Shown in pieces: positions 58,005-64,000 of a DNA stretch of 64,000 nucleotides. The translations under genes were made by a program, and so were the position numbers. A model generated the notes under the pieces. The model was not told the origin of the DNA and did not search any database. It was given only the letters and a program-made list of their open reading frames with translations. How positions within the stretch are numbered: the stretch's first letter is position 1; each line of letters starts with the position of its first letter. The DNA comes from PSRJ01 sp963825305 (GTDB taxonomy: Bacteria > Acidobacteriota > Terriglobia > Bryobacterales > Bryobacteraceae), in the NCBI GenBank assembly GCA_963825305.1, contig CAWGTA010000016.1, positions 248,001 to 312,000 of the forward strand, in the 5' to 3' direction.

Positions 58005-59201
58005 CTAAGCCGTAACCGCCCCTCGATCGGCACGCGCCGCTACCAGTTCACGCGCCAACCCACGGGCCCCTTCGTCGATTTCGAGAATCTCTCCTACCGT
58101 CCGGGGCCGCCGGACGGGGATGCGGGACAAAGTCTCGTCTACTACTTCAAATATTGCCAGAAAGCCGATCCTTCTTTGCAGAAAAGCTTCCACGGCGATT
58201 TCGTCCGCAGCATTCAGAATGCAAGTGGCCGAGCCGCCGGTCTCCTGGCATTGGTATGCCAGTTTCAGCATGGGGAACCTTTCCATATCGGGCGGATAAA
58301 ACTCCCATTTCCGCGCCTCGCTCCAATCAATCTTGGGAACCGGCGCGGCGCACCGCTCGGGATAAGTGAGCGCGTACTGAATCGGCATGCGCATATCCGT
58401 TGCGCAGATTTGCGCCAGTACGCTGCCATCGCTGTATTCGATCATGGCATGCACCGTGGATTGCGGATGCACGACAACTTCCACTTGAGAGGGAGAGAAA
58501 TCGAACAGCCAACAGGCCTCGATGACTTCAAACCCTTTGTTGAGCAGGGTGGCGCAATCGATAGTGATGCGGTCACCCATGCGCCAGGTGGGGTGAGCCA
58601 GTGCCTGTTCCGGGGTGACGTGCGCCAGGGTTTCGCGCGGTGTGTTGCGGAACGGTCCGCCGGAGGCAGTGAGGATGAGCTTCGCCACCTGCTCGCGGTT
58701 TCCGGCCCGCAGGCACTGGTGAGCGCCGTTGTGTTCACTATCCACAGGCAACAGTTCTGCGCCGTACTGTCGGACTGCGTCCATTACCAGTTGTCCACCC
58801 GCGACCAGGACTTCCTTATTAGCCAACGCGACGCGCTTTCCCAGCCGAATCGCCTCGTAGGTGGCTTCCAGACCGGCGATGCCAACAATCGCCGAAATCA
58901 CAGTGTCTACCGGGGACGCTGTGGCAGCTTGGACCCGAGCCGCATCTCCCCACAGCAGCTCAGGCCAGTCGCCTTTTGGAAATCCTACCTGCGTAAGCCT
59001 GTTTGATAGACGCGCCACGCCGTCAGACGTTGCAACCACCACGACTTTGGGATGGAATTCAACAACTTGGGAGGCCAACACCTCAACATTGCGGCCAGCC
59101 ACCAGGGCGTGGACGTCATAGAGGGGACGGTTGCGCCGGATTACATCCAGGGTGCTGGTGCCGATCGACCCGGTGGAACCCAGAACAGTCAGCGTTTTCA
59201 T
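58005..59201 (-). CDS. dxr: 1-Deoxy-D-xylulose 5-phosphate reductoisomerase
   Basis: A 398-residue enzyme, the second step of the MEP isoprenoid route, which reduces and rearranges DXP to MEP with NADPH and Mg2+. Starts MKTLTVLGSTGSIGTSTLDV at 59201. ALANKEVLVAGGQLV and PVDSEHNGAHQCL are motif segments; the usual serine after PVDSEH is Asn-Gly here, a small departure. The C-terminal part is complete with WRMGDRITIDCATLLNKG. It stands 6 bp before rseP and is cotranscribed. The isoprenoid supply fits menaquinone and lipid carrier demands. Confidence 0.93.
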   Translation of the reverse strand: MKTLTVLGSTGSIGTSTLDVIRRNRPLYDVHALVAGRNVEVLASQVVEFHPKVVVVATSDGVARLSNRLTQVGFPKGDWPELLWGDAARVQAATASPVDTVISAIVGIAGLEATYEAIRLGKRVALANKEVLVAGGQLVMDAVRQYGAELLPVDSEHNGAHQCLRAGNREQVAKLILTASGGPFRNTPRETLAHVTPEQALAHPTWRMGDRITIDCATLLNKGFEVIEACWLFDFSPSQVEVVVHPQSTVHAMIEYSDGSVLAQICATDMRMPIQYALTYPERCAAPVPKIDWSEARKWEFYPPDMERFPMLKLAYQCQETGGSATCILNAADEIAVEAFLQRRIGFLAIFEVVDETLSRIPVRRPRTVGEILEIDEGARGLARELVAARADRGAVTA

Positions 59202-59313
59202 TAGGTGCCGGCGTCCAATTGCGGGCGTAACCGCCATATTAGCACGTGCCATTCCGGGCCAGACTCTGTTGGGATTCTCTTCTTTTTGGTAGACCCTCTT
59301 TACCCTTTCGGGC

Positions 59314-59384
59314 GCCGGGGAGGATTGCTTCAGGGGTCTTTTTTTAGAGGTTAGTCTCGCTTTGGTGGGAGTTGCCTCCCCGGC
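59314..59384. other. Inverted repeat in AT-rich gap upstream of dxr
   Basis: GCCGGGGAGG (59314-59323) and CCTCCCCGGC (59375-59384) are perfect 10-bp inverted arms with a 51-bp loop. The gap 59202-59441 holds no gene and is AT-rich towards its right end (59385-59441). A stem this long could work as a loose terminator for the gene at 59442-60335, which ends at 59442 on the minus strand and is transcribed leftward. Confidence 0.4.
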
Positions 59385-59441
59385 TTACTTCCAATATTAA
59401 TAGATTCCGTTTTTGGAATCAACAGAAATCTGTATATTTTT

Positions 59442-60335
59442 TTATTGAGACCGCACCTCAATACCGGTGATATTCTCTAACACCTTGATTGTAGAGCAGA
59501 TATCCTCCTCAGCGTAGCCTTCTGCGATGGCCGATTGGAAGACTTGGCTGGTTAGAGAGGTTAGTAGAAGGGGTACGTCCAGCTCTTTGCCGGAGTCCAA
59601 CATGAGGCCGATGTCCTTGGACATCCACTTTACAGAAAAATTGGCGTGGAAGTCGCCCCGAAAGACGAATGGGGCTTTGAAGCTGATCAGCCCCGATTTC
59701 GCCGCGCTATTGTCGAGAATTTCGAGCATCAGCTTGGGATCAAGTCCGCCTTTGGTGGCCAGCACCATCCCTTCGTTGAACGCCAGCAACAGGTTGGAGA
59801 GAATCAGGTTCTGGCTCAGCTTGGCCTGCAGGCCCAGTCCCGAACCGCCGCAATAGTAAAGCCGCTTCCCCATCGGTTCAAAATACGGCTTGATCTTATC
59901 GAATACCCGCTGCTCGCCGCCGATCATAAAGGTCAACGTCCCGCCCTCAGCTCCCGGAGTGGAGCCCGTGCAAGGGGCGTCGAGAAACTCAACGCCTCGG
60001 GCTTTGAGCAACTCGCCAATCTTCCGGCTCTCGCTCGGGCTGATGGTGCTAGCATCGACCACCACTGAGCCAGGCTTGGCCCCATGGATCACGCCGTTGT
60101 CGCCAAGAAGCACTTCCCGAGACATGGTCGTGGTGCCCACACAGAGGAAAAGGCAGTCGGCATGTTCGGCCACCTCTTTCGGGCTCTGGCAGAATTTCCC
60201 TCTCTCCTCCGACGCCAGTTTGCGAGCTTTATCGGCGGTGTTCGACCAGAGCGCGACCTCGTGGCCCGCCCGCAGAAGATTGCGCGCCATGGGATAACCC
60301 ATCAGCCCAAGGCCTAAGAATCCAAGTTTTGCCAT
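59442..60335 (-). CDS. NAD(P)-dependent beta-hydroxyacid dehydrogenase (3-hydroxyisobutyrate/GLYR-like)
   Basis: A 297-residue two-domain dehydrogenase. N-terminal Rossmann motif GLGLMGYPMA at residues 7-16 after MAKLGFLG; the catalytic/structural segment FLDAPCTGSTPGAEGGTLTF replaces the usual DAPVSGG; Lys in GLGLQAKLSQNLIL lies at the active site. Reduces semialdehydes or oxidises beta-hydroxy acids such as 3-hydroxyisobutyrate, tartronate or succinic semialdehyde; the exact substrate is not readable. Start ATG 60335 fits better than 60353, since MAKLGFLG begins the fold. Confidence 0.88.
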   Translation of the reverse strand: MAKLGFLGLGLMGYPMARNLLRAGHEVALWSNTADKARKLASEERGKFCQSPKEVAEHADCLFLCVGTTTMSREVLLGDNGVIHGAKPGSVVVDASTISPSESRKIGELLKARGVEFLDAPCTGSTPGAEGGTLTFMIGGEQRVFDKIKPYFEPMGKRLYYCGGSGLGLQAKLSQNLILSNLLLAFNEGMVLATKGGLDPKLMLEILDNSAAKSGLISFKAPFVFRGDFHANFSVKWMSKDIGLMLDSGKELDVPLLLTSLTSQVFQSAIAEGYAEEDICSTIKVLENITGIEVRSQ

Positions 60336-60433
60336 AGACAAAGGATTGTACAATACGCGGGCTCAGCTGCGATGGGTCAGCGAAGACCAACGCCAGGGGC
60401 AGGCTGGCCTGTGACTCATCCCGCTCGGCACGT

Positions 60434-61681
60434 CTATGATGCGGTTAGCGGAGTCAATTGATAGCCGAGTTGTTTGGCGCGGGATTCCAGGCCTCTGATG
60501 CGCTGCAGTTGATATCGCTTTTCGTACGTCTCGGCTCCTTCGTCGATGTACGGTTGTCCCCAGCGGAGCAGGCGATAAATTAGAGTGGCTATTTTTCTGG
60601 CTCCGGCAAATGTTGCAATGCCCGGCCCTTTTCTTCGCGCCGTGCTCCGATAGTACGCCCCGAGAGCGGTGTCGCTGTGTCGCAACGATTGCGCCGCCAC
60701 ACGCAAAGCGGTTGCGACACGTGTGCTGGCGCTGTTCCGCCTTTTCTTTTTTGACCGGCTTGCCGCCGCTCTTCGGTACACGTGGCGCCAGGGTGGCGTG
60801 AGAAACGAACTGCTCCTCGCTGGGGAAGCGGCTCAAATCGGGGCCGTATTCGCTGATGATCACTTCCACCGTTTCCTACCCCGATCGCATCGATTTGTGT
60901 GGCATCGACACCGCTCAGCCGGTACAGCGCCTGCCGCTTCGGCTCCTGCCCGCGCTTTTTGATCATCCTTGCTTTGTCGGCATTTTTCACAGGCGGCGCG
61001 TGATTCCCTCCTTGCCCCTCCTGTTCCATCTCGCCCAGTTTCCGCAGGATGTGGATCGCGCAAGTGTGCCAGTTTCCCGGCATCCCGCTCTCCTTCCGCG
61101 ATGGCGCGTATAATCGCCATCCCGGTTGTCCCGCTAACGTCGCTAACCGCCCGGTGCACGCGTACATTCATCTGGTCCAGACTTTTCTGCATCCGCCGTA
61201 CCCAATCCCCGGACTCGGCTACCAGTGTCGCCTTATCCCGCACCAGCCTCCGCAGCATGCAGATCCCCTCCACGGGCCGAAACGAACCTCGCAGCAATCC
61301 GCAGCTGTGCAGCCGTTGAATCCACTCGCAATCAGTCGGATCTGTCTTCTTGTCCCGTCCTGGTACTTGCGCCAGTTGCCGTGTATCCACCAGCAGCACC
61401 TTCAGCTCGTGCGCTTCCAACACCAGCGATCCAGTAAACTCCCCTACTCTCCATCACTACGGATTCGACTTGACGTGCCTTGAGCCATTCCGCCATGCGA
61501 ATCAGCTCCGGCGTCGTCGCACCGAAATCACAAATTTCCCGGCCGCTCCCATCTTGCGTCGGTGGGCACACCCAGTGCGTCTCGCTTCCGATATCCATCC
61601 CAGCGCGTTCCCACCAACGGCAGACCCTGTAGTTGCCTTCGTCCGTCTTGACCGGTTTTATCTTCGCGTTTCGCCTCCATC
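60434..61681 (-). mobile_element. Decayed IS110-family transposase
   Basis: Remains of a 400-residue IS110-type DEDD transposase in several frames. The N-terminal part (from about 61670) reads KPVKTDEGNYRVCRWWERAG, MDIGSETHW, and VMESRGVYWIAG; one break near 61430 shifts into LEAHELKVLLVDTRQLAQVP and KKTDPTDCEWIQRLHSCGLL. After LAHLRDP another break and a deletion of perhaps 80 codons lead to PPVKNADKARMIKKRGQEPK and ALYRLSGVDATQIDAIGV. A third frame ends with GAYYRSTARRKGPGIATFAG and YQLTPLTAS at 60434. The DEDD residues (D of MDIGS, E of MES, D..D of DPTD) remain but not in one frame. Terminal repeats were not identified. Confidence 0.85.
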
Positions 61682-61906
61682 TTTCACCTCTCAGAGCGCA
61701 ACCGCCCAGGTCGGCCAAGTTATGGATTCTGGCCTGGGTGAGAGCTGTGTAAGCCTCGACAATGTTCAATCGCCTTCCTGGAGCCATGCTGAAAGAGCGG
61801 CATATGCACGAATGCAGACTGGGCCGTAACTGCGGTCGCGCTCTCTTGCACGATACCGCTGCGGTTGCCCAAACTCACAGACTATTCAAATCCGGCACCG
61901 CCGGGG

Positions 61907-61950
61907 GCTGAGCTGAAAGCTGACCGCTGATTGCCGAAAGCTCAACTGAG
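61907..61950. repeat. Degenerate 7-bp-period repeat, copy 3
   Basis: GCTGA-type units start at 61912 (GCTGAAA), 61919 (GCTGACC), 61926 (GCTGATT), 61933 (GCCGAAA) and 61940 (GCTCAAC), exactly 7 bp apart. It abuts the stop codon of the CPBP protease gene (61951) on the side of the IS110 remnant. Only one orientation is present here, without the facing block seen in copies 1 and 2. The gap 61682-61906 holds no gene. Confidence 0.75.
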
Positions 61951-62910
61951 TCAGACGAAGAACTCGCGCCACGTAGCGACCACCAGCGCGTGCGTGACTA
62001 CGCCGGCGCGAATGCTTCCCGCCTGGTTGCGGGCATGGCCGCAGAACCAGCCGAGCGCCCCCGCGATCAGCGCCCATCGCCAGTTCGGAAAGTTCCGGAA
62101 CCACAGATGGGCGAAACCGAAGATGGCAGAGGCGATCATCAGCGAGACGGCGCGGCTCCACTTCCATTCCTCCAGCCACTGCTGCAGCACGCCTCGAAAG
62201 ACGAACTCTTCGAACAGTGCCACCACCCAAAAAAAACCGAGGAAGATGCCCGCGGTTTTCCAGAGGGGCGCCGGGTGCGCGAACCGCACGGCTCCAAGCG
62301 GCAGCGCCAGGCAGGCCGCCACGGGAAGGAAATAAAGGTAGTGCAGTGCGCCGATGCGCCACTCTTTCCAACTGGGCAGAAATCCGTAACCGGTGTTTTG
62401 AACGCGGCGCTCGATCAACAGCACGAGCACGGTGATCTGAAACAGGGCGATGCGCCCGAGAATCGCGATCTTCAGTTTGGGGTACGGGTCCGGGTAGATC
62501 CGGTCGAAATAGCTTCCCAATAAGAGGGCACCCACTAGAGCCAGGAAAGCCAGGTCGGTGACGACGGCCACGGGCAGCACCAGGTACCACAGTCCCAGCG
62601 CGAGGGCAAGCGCCGCCAGCTTGATCAGGTTGATCCAGAGGAATTGACCCGTAGCCACATAGCAAACCAGATAGGGCAGCAGCAGCGAGGCGAGCAGGAA
62701 CGGCGGCAGGGCCATCCCGGACAGACGCTTACGAAAGTCGGGAAAAGCCGGAACCAGATAGAATGGATATTCCACGAGAAACGCGGCCAGCACCGGACCG
62801 GCCGCCCAGCCGGGAATGTCTTTGAACCGCGCAAACAGTACGCCCGCGGCGGCAAGCGCCACCCAACCGATCAGCAGCGCCGCCCGAAAGCTGCCGAGCG
62901 ATTTGGTCAT
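61951..62910 (-). CDS. CPBP-family (CAAX-like) intramembrane metalloprotease
   Basis: A 319-residue membrane protein with about eight helices starting MTKSLGSFRAALLIGWVALA. The CPBP/Abi motifs are FEEFVFRGVLQQWLEE (EExxxR type), FGFAHLWFRN (FxxxH) and a C-terminal AGVVTHALVVATWRE. Such proteases process membrane or prenylated substrates and also occur in bacteriocin immunity; the target here is unknown. The frame is open to 63237, but that region is antisense to the next gene. It is divergent from the LolA-like gene, with starts overlapping by about 8 bp. Confidence 0.88.
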   Translation of the reverse strand: MTKSLGSFRAALLIGWVALAAAGVLFARFKDIPGWAAGPVLAAFLVEYPFYLVPAFPDFRKRLSGMALPPFLLASLLLPYLVCYVATGQFLWINLIKLAALALALGLWYLVLPVAVVTDLAFLALVGALLLGSYFDRIYPDPYPKLKIAILGRIALFQITVLVLLIERRVQNTGYGFLPSWKEWRIGALHYLYFLPVAACLALPLGAVRFAHPAPLWKTAGIFLGFFWVVALFEEFVFRGVLQQWLEEWKWSRAVSLMIASAIFGFAHLWFRNFPNWRWALIAGALGWFCGHARNQAGSIRAGVVTHALVVATWREFFV

Positions 62911-63643
62911 CGGCCTCATTCTAGCATTCGCCTCACTCACGGCCTGGTTGGTAATGCCTGAAAGGTCGCAAGCCCAGGATGCGCCGCCGAATCTGGCCAA
63001 ACTGGTGGCGCATCGCGAGAGCGAAACGCAGGCGGAGCGCAATGAGTACATGTACCGGCAAACAGTTACGGTGCAGGAACTGGATACGCGCGGCGCGGCC
63101 CGCGGGGAGTACAAGGAAGTCCGCGACATCATCTTCTCCCCGGAGCATGAGCGCACCGAGGAATCGATTGGCAGTCCGGACAACAGCCTGAAGAATTTGC
63201 GTATGACGGAGGAGGATTTCCGCGACATCCGGAACATCCAGCCCCTGGTGCTGACCGAAGACCTCCTGTGGAACTACCAGACCCGTTTTCGCGGCGACGA
63301 GAAAATGGATGATGTCGACTGCTGGGTGCTGGAGGCGCGCCCGCGCCAGATTTTTCAGGGCCAGCGATTCTTCGACGGCCTGATCTGGGTGGACAAGAAG
63401 GGTTACAACATCGTGCGCATGGAGGGCCAGGCCGTGCCCCAGATCGTCACCACCAAACAAGAGAACCTGTTTCCGCGCTTCACCACGATTCGCAAACCGG
63501 CCGACGGGCAGCACTGGTTTCCGATTTACACCTACGCCGACGACACCCTGCCGTTTCGCACCGGCCCGCAGCGCATCCGGCTGCGGATTGCGTACAGCAA
63601 CTACCGGCGCTTCGGCGCGGAATCGACGTTCAAGCCGCAGTAA
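62903..63643 (+). CDS. LolA/LolB-like secreted protein
   Basis: About 246 residues if a TTG at 62903 is used (LVIGLILAFASLTAWLVMPE is a signal peptide, cleaved near SQAQ/D). The mature part is a beta-rich sheet: NYQTRFRGDEKMDDVDCWVL, DGLIWVDKKGYNIVRMEGQA and IRLRIAYSNYRRFG fit the lipoprotein-sorting-protein (LolA/B) fold common in Acidobacteriota. The earlier ATG 62816 would place 29 extra residues ahead of a hydrophobic signal and lies inside the protease gene, so it is less likely. Function: probably carries a lipid or lipoprotein across the periplasm (inference). Confidence 0.75.
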   Translation: MVIGLILAFASLTAWLVMPERSQAQDAPPNLAKLVAHRESETQAERNEYMYRQTVTVQELDTRGAARGEYKEVRDIIFSPEHERTEESIGSPDNSLKNLRMTEEDFRDIRNIQPLVLTEDLLWNYQTRFRGDEKMDDVDCWVLEARPRQIFQGQRFFDGLIWVDKKGYNIVRMEGQAVPQIVTTKQENLFPRFTTIRKPADGQHWFPIYTYADDTLPFRTGPQRIRLRIAYSNYRRFGAESTFKPQ

Positions 63644-63661
63644 CGGCGCGGAAGAACCGGA

Positions 63662-63681
63662 CACAGGCCGGGCGGCCTGTG
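63662..63681. repeat. 20-bp hairpin repeat, family C, copy 2
   Basis: CACAGGCCGGGCGGCCTGTG pairs perfectly over 8 bp around GGGC. It lies between the end of the LolA-like gene (63643) and the end of the peroxidase gene (63689), two convergent ends, as does copy 1 at 8030-8049. Confidence 0.75.
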
Positions 63682-63688
63682 GTACCTG

Positions 63689-64000
63689 CTAGTTTCCTAG
63701 GGCGTAGTTCAGGAGATCTTTCAGGGCGTATTTCGGTCCTGTCTTCGGCGTCCAGTTTGGATCAAGAGTTAGCAGGGAATTGGCGTCCCCGAACAGGAGC
63801 CCGAGGAAGACTTCCGCGACAATCCGGCCACCTACAGGTCCCAATTGGGGTGTGGTAATCGTGATGTTCTCTTTTACTGGTATCTTGACCGGTGTCTGAA
63901 ACTTCATCGCCTCGGCGAGTATGTAAGTCCAGAGCGGGCAGTTACCTTTAAAAACGTCTAGCTTGGTGGCGTCGATGATGTTAGGAAGCGGAGCGTCCGG
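63689..64000 (-). CDS. Animal-type haem peroxidase family protein (C-terminal part)
   Basis: The reverse strand is open from the right edge to the stop at 63689, about 103 codons. It reads GNCPLWTYILAEAMKF and later PQLGPVGGRIVAEVFLGLLF, GDANSLLTLDPNWTP, ending ALKDLLNYALGN. I recall this tail (..LGPVGGRIVAEV..GLL.GD..S.L..DPNWTP..) from bacterial proteins of the animal-haem-peroxidase family, where it closes the catalytic domain. The haem-binding and catalytic residues lie beyond the window. The call is therefore based on the tail only; other multidomain secreted proteins with the same ending are possible. Confidence 0.65.
   Translation of the reverse strand, partial: PDAPLPNIIDATKLDVFKGNCPLWTYILAEAMKFQTPVKIPVKENITITTPQLGPVGGRIVAEVFLGLLFGDANSLLTLDPNWTPKTGPKYALKDLLNYALGN

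Noticed and set aside
1..64000. tRNA, rRNA, phage or defence islands
   Set aside because: None was recognised on reading; the only mobile element is the IS110 remnant and the dispersed repeats.

Overview
The window looks like a chromosomal segment of a GC-rich Acidobacteriota bacterium of the Bryobacterales / Candidatus Solibacter type. This rests on two very large secreted proteins with the Solibacter-type C-terminal domain (TIGR03437), an Oar-like carboxypeptidase-regulatory TonB-dependent receptor, a BshC homologue, an MqnC/UbiE pair pointing to futalosine-route menaquinone synthesis, a small 'CRICLG' protein and several other small proteins without names, and dispersed palindromic intergenic repeats. 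No rRNA, tRNA or CRISPR array was seen. Almost every base is coding, and most unlabelled long open frames are antisense shadows of high-GC genes.

Layout. 1-6008: the 5' part of ubiE/menG, a single-ring Clp-like AAA+ ATPase, an SDR, an unnamed 330-aa protein overlapping a periplasmic lytic transglycosylase; two copies of a long palindromic repeat. 6016-6367: two abutting gene remnants. 6387-13003: PLP aminotransferase, conserved hypothetical, cupin, mqnC, NAD-epimerase, TTG-started inositol-phosphate synthase and a LytTR response regulator with an apparently leaderless start. 13065-20055: motAB, small 'CRICLG' protein, rlmN, M16 protease, and an AmmeMemoRadiSam module in which the Memo and AMMECR1 parts are one fused protein beside the radical-SAM partner. 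20126-29562: unnamed small proteins, TonB receptor, DUF58 protein, then a less GC-rich block with a PstS-like binding protein, an outer-membrane porin and a methyl-accepting chemotaxis protein, and a MOSC protein. 29586-34727: DapA-family aldolase facing a tightly overlapped mscS-nudix-isopropylmalate-dehydrogenase-like-murJ operon. 34814-37275: small membrane ORF, esterase, and a MmgE/PrpD pseudogene with at least four frame breaks.

37437-46925 is a Tad (tight adherence) pilus locus: two near-identical Flp pilins and TadZ on the minus strand, then a GT-C-like membrane protein, TadV peptidase, RcpC/CpaB, RcpA/CpaC secretin, TadA ATPase, TadB, TadC and a 31-aa membrane peptide on the plus strand, with 4-bp ATGA-type overlaps. 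No TadE/F/G pseudopilins or TadD are present. It is followed at once by the divergent TIGR03437 proteins and a frameshifted outer-membrane barrel, which are candidate surface partners of the pilus.

52925-64000: larB (nickel-pincer cofactor), PilZ, cupin, a small protein with a readable promoter, bshC-rseP-dxr on the minus strand, a beta-hydroxyacid dehydrogenase, a decayed IS110 transposase, a CPBP membrane protease divergent from a LolA-like secreted protein, and the C-terminus of an animal-type haem peroxidase running off the right edge. Three dispersed repeat families were found: the long palindrome, a degenerate 7-bp-period repeat (RCTGANN/NNTCAGY) at three sites, and a 20-bp hairpin placed between convergent gene ends at both of its sites.
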